In this document: piece by piece, positions 14,359-23,456 of the stretch
Layout of the letters: each line of letters starts with the position of its first letter
Numbering within the stretch: position 1 is the stretch's first letter
Assembly: GCA_013154005.1 (NCBI GenBank)
Contig: JAADDK010000134.1
Coordinates: forward strand, 1-33,247
Direction: 5' to 3'
DNA length: 33,247 nucleotides
Source of the DNA: Methanobacteriota archaeon
Lineage (GTDB): Archaea; Thermoplasmatota; Thermoplasmata; Thermoplasmatales; Aciduliprofundaceae
Translations under genes and position numbers: made by a program
Notes under the pieces: generated by a model
The model's database searches: none
What the model saw: the letters and a program-made list of their open reading frames with translations, nothing else
Told to the model about the DNA's origin: nothing

Positions 14359-14642
14359 TGAGGACTGTTTGGAATCTGGAGATGCATGAACTAATCGGAC
14401 TCGAATGTGAGGTTGCGGATTCCACAAACCCTCTACAAAAGGGTATATCTGGCATAATAGTTGATGAGACGTATCATACTCTGGTAATTCGCACGCATAA
14501 GGGAGATAAGCGGATTCAGAAGCGTGGTGCAAAATTCAAGATAAAGGTGGATGACCGAACAAAAATGGTGTATGGGAGCAAGATAGAGTACAGGCCGCAT
14601 GAAAGAACCAAAAAATTGGTGTGGAGGCGAAAAAGATGGTAA
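14358..14642 (+). CDS. rnp1: ribonuclease P protein component 1 (Rpp29/Pop4 homologue)
   Basis: A 94-residue archaeal RNase P protein, part of the enzyme that removes tRNA 5' leaders. The Sm-like barrel pattern is present: HELIGLECEVADSTNPLQKGISGIIVDETYHTLVIRT, then GDKRIQKRGAKFKIKV and the terminal GSKIEYRPHERTKKL. Its place between L29 and S17 is the standard archaeal arrangement. It starts with TAATG overlap with L29 and overlaps S17 by 7 nt. Confidence 0.94.
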   Translation: MRTVWNLEMHELIGLECEVADSTNPLQKGISGIIVDETYHTLVIRTHKGDKRIQKRGAKFKIKVDDRTKMVYGSKIEYRPHERTKKLVWRRKRW

Positions 14643-14965
14643 GAGATATTGGTGTTGATGTTAAACCGCCGGAAAACGAGTGCGAAGACCCTAACTGCCC
14701 CTGGCACGGGTATGTAAAGGTGCGCGGGCAGATCATCGAGGGTGTTGTAATCTCAGATAAGATGGATAAAACCATAGTTGTTGAAAGGGAATATTTGAGA
14801 TACGATAAGAAATATGAGCGATATGAAAAAAGAAGAAGCAGGTATCACGTTCACAACCCGCCATGCATTGATGCAAAGGTGGGTGATAGGGTACGGTTCA
14901 TGGAATGCAGGCCGCTGGCAAAAAGTGTCAGCTTTGTGGTCATAGAGAAGATGGAGAAGAGGTGA
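14636..14965 (+). CDS. rps17: 30S ribosomal protein S17 (uS17)
   Basis: A 109-residue S17. The archaeal N-terminus RDIGVDVKPPENECEDPNCPWHG is followed by the OB-fold GVVISDKMDKTIVVEREYLRYDKKYERYEKR and the HVHNPPCIDAKVGDRVRFMECRPLAK motif. The track start at 14621 is a GTG inside the GGAGGCG binding site; ATG 14636 fits the site and the family. Confidence 0.95.
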   Translation: MVRDIGVDVKPPENECEDPNCPWHGYVKVRGQIIEGVVISDKMDKTIVVEREYLRYDKKYERYEKRRSRYHVHNPPCIDAKVGDRVRFMECRPLAKSVSFVVIEKMEKR

Positions 14966-14971
14966 GCGTAA

Positions 14972-15370
14972 ATGAAGGGTCTCGCAGGTAAACAGAGTCG
15001 GGGATTGCCAACCGGTGCACAGCTCGTGTGTGCGGATAATACCGGAGCAAAGGTAGTGGAAATTATTCAGGTACTCAACTTCCATACGACTCACAGACAG
15101 TATCCCGTGGCGGGTGTTGGGGATATGGTGATAGTAAGCGTGAAAAAAGGTTCACCGGACATGAGAAAAAAGGTGTTTCCAGCAGTGATTGTGCGTCAGC
15201 GAAAACCATTCCGAAGGGCAGATGGTACCGTGGTGCAGTTTGAAGATAACGCATGTGTGATAACCACCAAGACTGGTGAGACCAAGGGTAGCGAAATAAA
15301 GGGTCCTGTGGCAAGAGAGGCAGCAGAGCGCTGGCCCCGAATCTCTGCCATTGCAAGCATCATAGTGTGA
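14972..15370 (+). CDS. rpl14: 50S ribosomal protein L14 (uL14)
   Basis: A 132-residue L14 at the subunit interface. Seen: [72 protein letters not shown] and [22 protein letters not shown]. Highly conserved and full length. GAGGTGAGCGTAA precedes the start. Confidence 0.97.
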   Translation: MKGLAGKQSRGLPTGAQLVCADNTGAKVVEIIQVLNFHTTHRQYPVAGVGDMVIVSVKKGSPDMRKKVFPAVIVRQRKPFRRADGTVVQFEDNACVITTKTGETKGSEIKGPVAREAAERWPRISAIASIIV

Positions 15371-15380
15371 GGTGATATTT

Positions 15381-15869
15381 ATGGTGTCATATCAACCCAG
15401 AAAACAAAGGAAAATGATATATAACGCACCAAAACACAGGCGTCAGAAGATGATGAAATCCCATCTCAGTGAGGGGCTTTACGAGAAATACGGGATGAGA
15501 AATCTTGTGGTGCATAAGGGAGATATAGTTCGCGTTATGCGGGGTAAATATCGAGGTCATGAAGGTAAGGTTGTAGAGGTAAATCTAAAAAATATGAAGA
15601 TAGCTGTGGAAGGTGTGACCGTTCGTAGGACGGATAATAAAAGTGTGCAGCTCTGGCTTGACCCCTCCAATGTTGAGATACTCAAACTGGATTTGAGTGA
15701 TCCCAAGAGAAAAGATAAGATACATCGCATTGCCGAGGCACGGCGCGGTGAGATTATCGAAGAAGAGGAAATGGAAGTCGAGGAAGAAGAGGAAGAGGAG
15801 GCTGAAGAATCAGAACACGAAGAGGAAGAGGTTGAAGTTCAGGAAGAAGAGGTGAGCGATGATGAGTAA
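15381..15869 (+). CDS. rpl24: 50S ribosomal protein L24 (uL24) with poly-glutamate tail
   Basis: A 162-residue L24. The KOW motif is clear (HKGDIVRVMRGKYRGHEGKVVEVNLKNMKIAVEGV), preceded by the archaeal QPRKQRKMIYNAPKHRRQKMMKSHLSE. The last ~38 residues are an extreme acidic run, almost all Glu with a few Val, Ser and Asp. The start at 15381 follows GAGGTGATATTT; the track's 15372 lies inside that gap. Its last 8 nt overlap S4e. Confidence 0.95.
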   Translation: MVSYQPRKQRKMIYNAPKHRRQKMMKSHLSEGLYEKYGMRNLVVHKGDIVRVMRGKYRGHEGKVVEVNLKNMKIAVEGVTVRRTDNKSVQLWLDPSNVEILKLDLSDPKRKDKIHRIAEARRGEIIEEEEMEVEEEEEEEAEESEHEEEEVEVQEEEVSDDE

Positions 15870-16566
15870 TCATTTGAAGAGACTTGCTGCTCCGAGAATG
15901 TGGAAGATTCCACGTAAGCGATATACATTTGCTCCGAAGCCATCTCCGGGTCCCCATAGTGCAGAGTCTTCAATAGCTCTGCTTATTGCTTTGAGGGATG
16001 TGCTTCATGTGGGTGATAATCGGAGAGAAGTGAAAAAAATTCTTGCATCGAGGGCAGTGAAGGTGGACGGAAGAGTGATAACTGATCTTAAGTTTCCTGT
16101 GGGCTTTATGGATGTTGTCACGGTGGGTGACAAGAATTACAGAGCCATGTACGATGTTCGTGGCAATTTGCGTCTGGTGGAAATTCCAGAGGACCATGCA
16201 GAGTGGAAGCTGGTGCGTATAGAAAATAAGACTGTGGTGAAAGGTGGAAAAATAGCTCTGAATCTGCATGATGGGAGAAATATCCTGCTGGATGAGAACA
16301 AATACAAAACAGGAGATGTTCTTAAAATAAAGGTTCCCACTCAGGAGATAATAGGGCATTACTCACTCCAGGAGGGCAGTGTGGCGATAATAACCGGAGG
16401 TTCACATCGTGGGCAGGTGGCACATATTAAAGAATACAGAGTTACCCGTAATCCCACTGAGAACATTGTGCTCTTTGAGGAGGGATTTGAGACTGTAAAA
16501 CGCAATGTGTTTGTTGTGGGTGTGGGTAAACCTGAGGTGACGATTCCAGAGGTGAGTGCTCTATGA
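15862..16566 (+). CDS. rps4e: 30S ribosomal protein S4e (eS4)
   Basis: A 234-residue S4e, found only in archaea and eukaryotes. It shows HLKRLAAPRMWKIPRKRYTFAPKPSPGPH, an S4-like RNA-binding segment (EVKKILASRAVKVDGRVITDLKFPVGFMDVV), and a C-terminal KOW region GSVAIITGGSHRGQVAHIKEY. ATG 15862 gives the usual MSNHLKRL start; ATG 15859 directly before it is an alternative. The GAGGTG site lies in the L24 tail coding sequence. The end overlaps L5 as ATGA. Confidence 0.95.
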   Translation: MSNHLKRLAAPRMWKIPRKRYTFAPKPSPGPHSAESSIALLIALRDVLHVGDNRREVKKILASRAVKVDGRVITDLKFPVGFMDVVTVGDKNYRAMYDVRGNLRLVEIPEDHAEWKLVRIENKTVVKGGKIALNLHDGRNILLDENKYKTGDVLKIKVPTQEIIGHYSLQEGSVAIITGGSHRGQVAHIKEYRVTRNPTENIVLFEEGFETVKRNVFVVGVGKPEVTIPEVSAL

Positions 16567-17087
16567 CCGAAGAGAATCCAATGAGGGAGATACTTATAGA
16601 CAAAGTTGTGATTAACATCGGTGTAGGCGAAGGTGGCGAAAAACTACGTAAAGCTGAGAAAGTTATTGAGATACTCACTGGAGAAAAGCCGGTGCATCGA
16701 CGCTCTCGAAAAACTATCCGAGATTTCAATATTCGTAAAGGGCTTCCCATAGGCGTTATGGTCACGCTAAGAGGCAAGAAGGCTGAGGATTTCCTTCGCA
16801 GGGCCCTGTGGGTTCGTGATTTCAAGGTTCCCAACTACTCGTTTGATGCGCAGGGTAATCTGAATTTCGGGCTCTCTGATTATACGGAGTTTGAGGGTGT
16901 GAAATACGACCCGGATATTGGTATATTTGGTATGGATATCAGTGTGGTGTTTAAGAGGCGTGGTTACAGGGTGGCCAGAAGACGCCTGAGACCTGCAAAG
17001 GTATCTCATAAACATCGGGTTAAAAGAGAGGAAGCTATGAACTACATGCGCGAGAAATTCAATCTCAATATTCTGGAGGTGGAATAA
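16563..17087 (+). CDS. rpl5: 50S ribosomal protein L5 (uL5)
   Basis: A 174-residue L5, binding 5S rRNA. Seen: [59 protein letters not shown], and [36 protein letters not shown]. The start overlaps the S4e stop by 4 nt (ATGA) and its TAA overlaps the ATG of S14. Confidence 0.96.
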   Translation: MTEENPMREILIDKVVINIGVGEGGEKLRKAEKVIEILTGEKPVHRRSRKTIRDFNIRKGLPIGVMVTLRGKKAEDFLRRALWVRDFKVPNYSFDAQGNLNFGLSDYTEFEGVKYDPDIGIFGMDISVVFKRRGYRVARRRLRPAKVSHKHRVKREEAMNYMREKFNLNILEVE

Positions 17088-17248
17088 TGGTCCGTGTTGT
17101 ACTCAGGCCCAAAAAGAAGTTTGGAAGAAGCGAAGGTTGCGTGAGATGCGGTAGAAAGAGAGGAATAATTAGGAGATATGGTCTCAGGCTCTGCAGGCAG
17201 TGCTTTAGGGAAGTGGCCTATGAGCTGGGATTCAGAAAGTATTCGTGA
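17087..17248 (+). CDS. rps14: 30S ribosomal protein S14, zinc-binding type (uS14)
   Basis: A 53-residue protein missed by the ORF track because of its size. It is read from ATG 17087 to TGA 17248. Four cysteines form two CxxC pairs at residues 18/21 and 36/39 (CVRCGRKRG and CRQCF), the zinc ribbon of archaeal S14, and it ends ELGFRKYS. The TAATG overlap with L5, GGAGGTGG upstream, and its place between L5 and S8 are standard. Confidence 0.95.
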   Translation: MVRVVLRPKKKFGRSEGCVRCGRKRGIIRRYGLRLCRQCFREVAYELGFRKYS

Positions 17249-17259
17249 GGTGATGAAAA

Positions 17260-17649
17260 ATGCAGAATGATCCCCTGAGTGATGCGCTTTCAAAGATAAA
17301 TAATGCCGCCATGGCGGGCAGGAGGGAAATTGCTATACGTCCCGCGTCAAAACTCATAGGCAGAATACTGAAGATAATGGAAGAGCACGGCTATATAGAA
17401 GAATTTGAGTATGTGGAGGATGGTCGTGGCGGGATGTTCAAGATACGGATAAGTGCCACAATTAATAAATGCGGCGCTATTAAGCCCCGATTCTCTGTAA
17501 AGCGGGACCAGATGGAAAAATTTGAATCAAGATATCTACCGGCACAGGATTTCGGAATACTGATTGTAACCACGAATAGAGGAGTGATGACTCATACCGA
17601 AGCGAAGAAAATGGGTATGGGTGGTAAGCTTCTCGCATATATCTACTGA
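17260..17649 (+). CDS. rps8: 30S ribosomal protein S8 (uS8)
   Basis: A 129-residue S8, a primary 16S rRNA binder in the platform. Seen: [113 protein letters not shown] stretch overlaps the S14 stop and serves as binding site. Full length. Confidence 0.96.
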   Translation: MQNDPLSDALSKINNAAMAGRREIAIRPASKLIGRILKIMEEHGYIEEFEYVEDGRGGMFKIRISATINKCGAIKPRFSVKRDQMEKFESRYLPAQDFGILIVTTNRGVMTHTEAKKMGMGGKLLAYIY

Positions 17650-17659
17650 GGTGATATGA

Positions 17660-18196
17660 ATGCCAGTTGCAAGTGATGTGAAACACGAAATCGAGCTCCC
17701 GGAGGGTGTTACGGCCACGTACTCTGATTACGTGCTTCGTGTGAAAGGACCTCGGGGAGAGATGAAGAGGGAATTCAAGCATGATCGTATTCAGTTGAAA
17801 GTGGAAAATGGTAAGATAGTTGTGTATGGTGCTCTTCCAACCAAAAAGGATTATGCCCTTGCAGGGACATGGCGGGCTCATGTGAATAATATGATAAAGG
17901 GCGTAACCGAGGGATTCGAGTACCATTTAAAGATTCTATATGCCCACTTTCCGATGAAGGTGACTGTCAAGGGAGACACGGTGGTTATTGAGAACTTCCT
18001 GGGCGAGCGTGCTCCGCGCTATGCAAAGATCTTCGGCGATGCCAAAGTGGAAGTAAAGGGAGATATGGTAATCGTGAAAAGTATAAACAAAGAACATGCG
18101 GGGCAGACTGCTGCAAATATAGAAAAAGCTACCAGAATAAAGGATAGAGACCCTCGTGTATTCCAGGATGGAATATACATAGTTAAAAAGGGGTGA
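17660..18196 (+). CDS. rpl6: 50S ribosomal protein L6 (uL6)
   Basis: A 178-residue L6 with its duplicated fold. Seen: LPEGVTATYSDYVLRVKGPRGEMKREF in the first half, and in the second HFPMKVTVKGDTVVIENFLGERAPRYAKIFGDAKVEVKGDMVIV and ATRIKDRDPRVFQDGIYIVKKG. GAGGTGATATGA lies before the start. Confidence 0.96.
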   Translation: MPVASDVKHEIELPEGVTATYSDYVLRVKGPRGEMKREFKHDRIQLKVENGKIVVYGALPTKKDYALAGTWRAHVNNMIKGVTEGFEYHLKILYAHFPMKVTVKGDTVVIENFLGERAPRYAKIFGDAKVEVKGDMVIVKSINKEHAGQTAANIEKATRIKDRDPRVFQDGIYIVKKG

Positions 18197-18201
18197 ATTA
18201 A

Positions 18202-18621
18202 ATGAAACTCAAACCCAAACTCACAGATGAAGAAAAACGGCTCTTGCGCATAAGAAATGCGATGAATGTTCGGCGTCCCAAGTTCCGAAGACAGGAGTGG
18301 TTCCGATATAAGCGGCTTGGTGATGCCTGGCGTAAGCCTACTGGAAAGCATTCCAAATTGAGGAAGCATAAAGGGTACAGACCTCCTGTGGTGGATTCTG
18401 GATACAGAAACCCGCGCAAGGTTCGTGGTTTGCACCCCTCCGGATTTAAGGAGGTTCTGGTGCACAATCCCACCGAACTTGATCGTGTGAATCCTGAGCG
18501 TGAAGCTGTAAGAATTGCCAGTAAGGTGGGTATGAAAAAGAGAGTTGCCATTGAAAAGAAAGCAAAGGAACTCGGGATTCGCGTGCTGAATCCTCAGCTT
18601 ACCAAGGGAGGTGAGGAATGA
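18202..18621 (+). CDS. rpl32e: 50S ribosomal protein L32e (eL32)
   Basis: A 139-residue L32e, an archaeal/eukaryotic protein. Characteristic segments are [59 protein letters not shown] and the end [20 protein letters not shown]. The stop overlaps the L19e start as ATGA. Confidence 0.96.
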   Translation: MKLKPKLTDEEKRLLRIRNAMNVRRPKFRRQEWFRYKRLGDAWRKPTGKHSKLRKHKGYRPPVVDSGYRNPRKVRGLHPSGFKEVLVHNPTELDRVNPEREAVRIASKVGMKKRVAIEKKAKELGIRVLNPQLTKGGEE

Positions 18622-19073
18622 TGGACGTTAAGTTTCAGAGACGCCTTGCAGCGGAGATATTTAAATGTGGCGAAGAGCGTGTATGGCTTGATCCAAATGC
18701 TTTGGATGAGATAAAAGAGGCGGTCACTCGAGAAGATGTCCGAATGCTCATCAGACGCGGGCTTATAAAGAAGAAGCAGGTGAAGGGTACCTCACGTGTT
18801 CGTGCAAATTATATAAAAGCTCAGAAAGAGAAAGGAAGGCGTAAGGGTCATGGCTCTCGGAAAGGTAAAAAATATGCAAGGTATCCGAGAAAGCAGAGGT
18901 GGATGAAGAATATTCGGTCCATACGCAGAACCCTTCGAGAGTTAAGAGATGAGGGCAAAATTGACAGGCACACCTATCGCAGATTCTACATGCTTGCAAA
19001 AGGTGGAACGTTCAAAAATAAGAATCACCTTCTGATGCATATGAAGTCAGAGGGATATATTAAGGAGGAATAA
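18618..19073 (+). CDS. rpl19e: 50S ribosomal protein L19e (eL19)
   Basis: A 151-residue L19e, an archaeal/eukaryotic protein forming an intersubunit bridge. Seen: [45 protein letters not shown], the arginine/lysine-rich [23 protein letters not shown], and the helix [28 protein letters not shown]. Met1 (18618) or Met2 (18621) may be the start; GGGAGGTGAGGA precedes both. Confidence 0.95.
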   Translation: MMDVKFQRRLAAEIFKCGEERVWLDPNALDEIKEAVTREDVRMLIRRGLIKKKQVKGTSRVRANYIKAQKEKGRRKGHGSRKGKKYARYPRKQRWMKNIRSIRRTLRELRDEGKIDRHTYRRFYMLAKGGTFKNKNHLLMHMKSEGYIKEE

Positions 19074-19075
19074 AT

Positions 19076-19573
19076 ATGGCACATAATGCTATTTACAGAG
19101 TAAAGATGAGAAGGCGCAGAGAGGGAAAAACGGACTATAGAAAGCGCCTTACTCTGTTAAAATCCGGTATGACCCGTGCGGTGATACGGCGTACAAACAC
19201 GCGTATGATTGTGCAGTTTGTCGATTACCGTGAAGATGGGGACCATGTTATCCTCACTGTGACCTCTGATGTGCTAAAGAACTATGGCTGGAATAGGTCA
19301 TTTAAGAGCATACCTGCGGCGTATCTGGCGGGATATCTCGCAGGTAAGAAGGCCATAGAGAAAGGTATTGAAGAAGCGGTTCTGGATATTGGTAGACATT
19401 ATGCACATAACGGCTCCCGTATATTTGCAGCACTGAAGGGTATACTGGATGCTGGTGTGTACGTGCCGCATGGAGAAGGGATATTCCCTGATGAGGATAG
19501 GATATCCGGTAAGCATATCAGTGAGGAAGTTGAAAAACTGTTCAATGAAGTCAAATCTAAGATGGAGGTATAA
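19076..19573 (+). CDS. rpl18: 50S ribosomal protein L18 (uL18)
   Basis: A 165-residue L18 that binds 5S rRNA with L5. Seen: [75 protein letters not shown], and [31 protein letters not shown]. It is separated from L19e by 2 nt with GGAGGAATAAAT. Confidence 0.96.
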   Translation: MAHNAIYRVKMRRRREGKTDYRKRLTLLKSGMTRAVIRRTNTRMIVQFVDYREDGDHVILTVTSDVLKNYGWNRSFKSIPAAYLAGYLAGKKAIEKGIEEAVLDIGRHYAHNGSRIFAALKGILDAGVYVPHGEGIFPDEDRISGKHISEEVEKLFNEVKSKMEV

Positions 19574-19575
19574 AT

Positions 19576-20229
19576 ATGGACTGGGAACCTAAAACCAAGT
19601 TGGGCAAGCTTGTTGCCGAGGGAAAGATAACCACAATGTCCCAGGCTTTGAGAAGCAATCTGCCTCTTAGAGAGGCGGAGATTGTGGATGCTCTTCTTCC
19701 TGACATTCAGGAAGAGGTTATAGATGTTAGGATGGTTCAGAGAATGACGGATAGTGGCAGAAGAACCAAGTTCTCGGTTGTGGTGGCTGTTGGTAATGGT
19801 GATGGTTTCGTGGGAATAGGTACTGCCAAGGCAAGAGAGACAGGAGTGGCTATTCGTAAAGCAATAGTTTATGCAAAATTAAATCTGATAGAGATAAAAC
19901 GTGGCTGTGGATCGTGGGAATGCGGATGTGGCATGCCGCATTCTGTGCCATTTAAAGTTACTGGTAAATCTGGTTCGGTGGAGGTCACACTTAAACCTGC
20001 ACCCAAAGGTGTGGGTCTGGCGGTTGGAGATGTCGCTAAGACTATTTTGAAACTTGCAGGTATAAAGGATGTGTGGGGCTTCACCACCGGTCATACAAAA
20101 ACCACGGTGAATTACGCGATGGCGACCTTCGATGCATTGCGCCAGACGACTATATTTAGGGTTAATTCAAGATTGATTATGCCCATTTACAAGGGAGGTG
20201 TAGATGATGTTCGCGGTAATCAGAGTTAG
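19576..20229 (+). CDS. rps5: 30S ribosomal protein S5 (uS5)
   Basis: A 217-residue S5. The double-stranded-RNA-binding-like core is [36 protein letters not shown], followed by the archaeal [39 protein letters not shown] and the [24 protein letters not shown] segment. The 3' end overlaps L30 by 23 nt. The start follows L18 by 2 nt. Confidence 0.96.
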   Translation: MDWEPKTKLGKLVAEGKITTMSQALRSNLPLREAEIVDALLPDIQEEVIDVRMVQRMTDSGRRTKFSVVVAVGNGDGFVGIGTAKARETGVAIRKAIVYAKLNLIEIKRGCGSWECGCGMPHSVPFKVTGKSGSVEVTLKPAPKGVGLAVGDVAKTILKLAGIKDVWGFTTGHTKTTVNYAMATFDALRQTTIFRVNSRLIMPIYKGGVDDVRGNQS

Positions 20230-20683
20230 AGGCAGAACAGGAGTGAGGAGAGATATAGAAGATACGCTCAAGATGTTGAATCTCACCCGGATAAACCACT
20301 GTGCGCTTGTTCCGGATACTCCCGCATATCGAGGAATGCTTCAAAAGGTACGGGATTACGTTACCTGGGGTGAGATTTCAGCGGAGGTTGCTGAGAAGCT
20401 TATTAGATCCCGTGGCAGATTGTATGGAGATAAACCTATCACCGATGAATATATCAAGGATAGCATGGGTTATGATGATATTGCTGCATATGCGAAGGCC
20501 CTTGTGGAAGGTAAGACCCTGTACAAAGACATACCTAACGTAAAGCCGGTGTTTCGGTTACATCCCCCGCTCAAAGGCTGGGAGAACACCAAGCGCCATT
20601 ACTCTGTTGGTGGCTCTCTGGGGTACAGAGGTGAGAAAATAAACGAGCTTATACTGAAAATGCTGGGTCCAGGAGGTGAGTGA
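20207..20683 (+). CDS. rpl30: 50S ribosomal protein L30 (uL30)
   Basis: A 158-residue L30 of the archaeal/eukaryotic (L7-like) long type. It opens [54 protein letters not shown] and ends [37 protein letters not shown] 20207 has better spacing from GGGAGGTG than the adjacent ATG 20204, though either is possible. It lies partly inside S5. Confidence 0.95.
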   Translation: MFAVIRVRGRTGVRRDIEDTLKMLNLTRINHCALVPDTPAYRGMLQKVRDYVTWGEISAEVAEKLIRSRGRLYGDKPITDEYIKDSMGYDDIAAYAKALVEGKTLYKDIPNVKPVFRLHPPLKGWENTKRHYSVGGSLGYRGEKINELILKMLGPGGE

Positions 20684-20684
20684 A

Positions 20685-21110
20685 TTGGCAAAACGTAAAT
20701 CGAGAAAGATGAGAGGTTCAAATACATACGGACATGGTATCAAAGGTCGCCGTGGTAAAGGAAGGAAGGGAGGTAAGGGTCTGCCCGGCATAGGCAAGCA
20801 TCACTGGAGCTACGCACTTAAACACCCCGAGTATCTGTGGGGTAATCATGGATTCACATCGCATCACCCTAAAGAGGAAATTCGTGAGATTAATGTGGGA
20901 ACACTTAGTGAAAACATTGAGTATCTTGCAGAAAATAAGCTGGCGCTGTACGACGGAGATAAGTATGAAATTAATCTGGAGATTCTGGGCATAAACAAGC
21001 TACTGGGCTCCGGAAGAGTGGACAAGAAAATTGTGGTAAAGGTTAAACACGCCAGTAAAATTGCGGTGGACAAAATCAAGGAGGCAGGTGGTGAAGTAGT
21101 CAATGCCTGA
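20685..21110 (+). CDS. rpl15: 50S ribosomal protein L15 (uL15), TTG start
   Basis: A 141-residue L15. It reads AKRKSRKMRGSNTYGHGIKGRRGKGRKGGKGLPGIGKHHWSYALKHPEYLWGNHGF at the N-terminus and KLLGSGRVDKKIVVKVKHASKIAVDKIKEAGG at the end. The GTG used by the track at 20676 is part of the GGAGGTGA binding site. The in-frame TTG at 20685, at proper spacing and directly after the L30 stop, gives the expected start. The stop overlaps secY by 8 nt. Confidence 0.93.
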   Translation: MAKRKSRKMRGSNTYGHGIKGRRGKGRKGGKGLPGIGKHHWSYALKHPEYLWGNHGFTSHHPKEEIREINVGTLSENIEYLAENKLALYDGDKYEINLEILGINKLLGSGRVDKKIVVKVKHASKIAVDKIKEAGGEVVNA

Positions 21111-22905
21111 GGAAGAGATTCCCAGGAAAAAGGGCGTGGCATTGCCCATAGCAATTGGCTGGTTTATCTTTGCTTATCTTTATTTCTCAGTAGTGGAATG
21201 GAAATTACTTGGATTCATGGATTTCATCAATAAGATAATTGTTGGTCGGTGGCTTGATTTCCTGATATTTTCGCTGTGGAGTGTTCCTCTTTTCTATCTG
21301 GGCTATCTTCTACTTTCATATAACGGTGATAAGAGCAAGCTTTACGGTCTCAAACCTGTGGTTAATTATCTTCCCATTGTAAAGAAACCAAAGGGCCACG
21401 TGCATTTCAAGCAGAAATTACTGTGGACAGTATCCGTGCTGCTCATATACTTTGGCTTGACAAATATTTATCTATATGGTGTGGACCAGCAGAAGGTTGT
21501 TGATCTGTTTGCATCTTTCCGGGCCATAATGGCAGGTGCTTCAGGTTCACTGGTGCACCTTGGTATCGGTCCGATAGTTACGGCGAGTATCATAATGCAG
21601 CTGTTTGTGGGCGCAAAAATATTCAACATTGATTTGACAGATGAAGAAGATAAAGCGATGTATCAGTCCACTCAGAAATTGCTGGTCATAATTATGATAT
21701 TTGTGGAAGCTATTCCACAGGTATTTGGGTATCTGCAACCTTCCAATACTTTTGTGTCGGGTTTGAACGCGTTTGCACCAGGTTACGGAGATTTCCTGGC
21801 AAAGTTGATAATAGTAATACAGTTATTCTTCGGTTCTTACATAGTCTTCCTTATGGATGAACTTGTTAGCAAATGGGGCATTGGTTCAGGTATATCTCTG
21901 TTTATTGCTGCAGGAGTATCTGAGGCGATCTTCACAGGTACCGTGAACTGGATTCCTTCGCGTATGAACGAGCCGGTGAGCATTCTTAACCCGCCGAGCG
22001 GTTGTATTCCAAAAACTATATATATATTGCAGCATTCAACGGCCGCGCAGATCTTCGGTGGGGGTATTGAGAGAATATTATTTGCTCCGCCGAATCCAGT
22101 TATTGCGCTCATTGGTACGACCATCATATTCTTCCTTGTGGCTTACGCTCAGAGCATAAAGATAGAGCTTCCGCTGGCTCACGAGCGCGCCAGAGGTGCG
22201 AGAGGTCGCTATCCTATAAAACTGATGTACTCATCTAATATTCCTGTGATATTGACATCTGCGCTGCTTGCCAACGTGGCAATGTGGTCAATGCTGTTTT
22301 GGTCCAATCCCACGCTCAGCAAGATTCCGGTCCTCGGACATAACCCGCTAATAGGGCAGTATCCCACGCCTCAGCAGGCAGAAATGTGGGGTATACGCAC
22401 TACTACGCCCATAGGCGGTATTGCGTACTATCTGAACCGGGTGCGGGGATTATCGTACTGGCTCTTACCTTTGATGAATCCTCAACAATATTATCAGGTG
22501 TTTACGTATCAGACCTACTGGCAGCTGGTGATTCATGTAATTGTATTTGTAACGTTTATGATTGGCATGAGCGTTGTATTTGCCAAATTCTGGATAGAAA
22601 CGGCAAACATGAACGCTCATGCGGTGGCGCAGCAGATTCAGAAGAGTGGAATGCAGATTCCCGGATTCAGGCGCAGCCCCGCGGTGCTCGAAAAGATTCT
22701 AAACAAGTACATACCCGCAGTTACGATACTCAGCGGAGCTCTGGTCGGTGCCCTTGCGGCGTTTGCCGACCTTATCGGTACGGTGGGTAATACGTCCGGT
22801 ACAGGCGTGCTGCTGACTGTGGGTATCCTGATTCAGCTCTACGAAGCCATGGGCAAAGAGCAGTTGATGGAGATGCATCCTGTAATAAGGCAGTTCTTCG
22901 AGTGA
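21103..22905 (+). CDS. secY: preprotein translocase subunit SecY with N-terminal membrane extension
   Basis: A 600-residue SecY, the channel of the Sec translocon. The canonical part begins near residue 82 (KPVVNYLPIVKKPKGHVHFKQKLLWT amphipathic segment and TM1), followed by the plug region (SFRAIMAGASGSLVHLGIGPIVTASIIMQL) and later KFWIETANMNAHAVAQQIQKSGMQIPGFRRSP, where the arginines match the ribosome-binding cytoplasmic loop. Ahead of it are about 80 extra residues with two hydrophobic segments (about 13-33 and 50-72). A long loop around 290-325 is also larger than usual. Usual archaeal SecY is about 430-490 residues. It follows L15 with an 8-nt overlap, the standard context. Confidence 0.95.
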   Translation: MPEEEIPRKKGVALPIAIGWFIFAYLYFSVVEWKLLGFMDFINKIIVGRWLDFLIFSLWSVPLFYLGYLLLSYNGDKSKLYGLKPVVNYLPIVKKPKGHVHFKQKLLWTVSVLLIYFGLTNIYLYGVDQQKVVDLFASFRAIMAGASGSLVHLGIGPIVTASIIMQLFVGAKIFNIDLTDEEDKAMYQSTQKLLVIIMIFVEAIPQVFGYLQPSNTFVSGLNAFAPGYGDFLAKLIIVIQLFFGSYIVFLMDELVSKWGIGSGISLFIAAGVSEAIFTGTVNWIPSRMNEPVSILNPPSGCIPKTIYILQHSTAAQIFGGGIERILFAPPNPVIALIGTTIIFFLVAYAQSIKIELPLAHERARGARGRYPIKLMYSSNIPVILTSALLANVAMWSMLFWSNPTLSKIPVLGHNPLIGQYPTPQQAEMWGIRTTTPIGGIAYYLNRVRGLSYWLLPLMNPQQYYQVFTYQTYWQLVIHVIVFVTFMIGMSVVFAKFWIETANMNAHAVAQQIQKSGMQIPGFRRSPAVLEKILNKYIPAVTILSGALVGALAAFADLIGTVGNTSGTGVLLTVGILIQLYEAMGKEQLMEMHPVIRQFFE

Positions 22906-22910
22906 TAGAT

Positions 22911-23456
22911 ATGAGGGTGGTGGTGGCAGGAGTTCCCGGAGCAGGCAAAACGAGTATAATGAAAGAAGTGGCCATGAAGACCAGCCATAGAATTGTTAAC
23001 TATGGCACGGTCATGCTTGAGCAGGCGCTGGCAAAAAATGTGGTCAGCGATAGGGACGAGATACGGAAACTCCCCATCACTCTCCAGAAAGAACTGCAGC
23101 GCGATGCAGCAAAGAAGATAGGTGCTATGAGTGACGTAATCGTGGACACGCATCTCACCATAAAAACTCCATCTGGCTACTTTCCCGGGCTTCCCGTATG
23201 GGTGCTGGAAGAGCTCAAACCTGATCTGATAGTGGTCGTTGAAGCGGGGGCTCATGAGATAATGCGCCGTCGCAAAGAAGACCGCACTCGAAAGAGGGAC
23301 TTCGAGAGCTACGAAGAGATTGAAGAGCATCTGAAAGCGAATCGCATGGTGGCGTTTGCGTGCTCTGTGCTCACCGGTGCTCCAGTGATGGTATTGCAGA
23401 ACCATGATGGAATGCTTGAGCAGGCAGTCGAGAAGTTTATGGAGGCATTTAAATGA
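22911..23456 (+). CDS. adkA: archaeal adenylate kinase (AdkA)
   Basis: A 181-residue archaeal-type adenylate kinase, interconverting AMP, ADP and ATP. The P-loop AGVPGAGKTS is at the N-terminus, followed by NYGTVMLEQALAK, DRDEIRKLP, and a DTHLTIKTPSGYFPGLP segment typical of AdkA. ATG 22911 gives MRVVVAGVPG; the track's GTG 22902 overlaps the secY stop (GTGA) and is an alternative. No clear binding site is seen. It overlaps the DUF106 gene as ATGA. Confidence 0.93.
   Translation: MRVVVAGVPGAGKTSIMKEVAMKTSHRIVNYGTVMLEQALAKNVVSDRDEIRKLPITLQKELQRDAAKKIGAMSDVIVDTHLTIKTPSGYFPGLPVWVLEELKPDLIVVVEAGAHEIMRRRKEDRTRKRDFESYEEIEEHLKANRMVAFACSVLTGAPVMVLQNHDGMLEQAVEKFMEAFK

Noticed and set aside
17248-17280. 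C/D box-like GGTGATGA ... CTGA at the S14/S8 junction
   Set aside because: The C-box-like string is the S8 ribosome site and start region; TGATGA strings are common in this operon, and no K-turn pairing was found.
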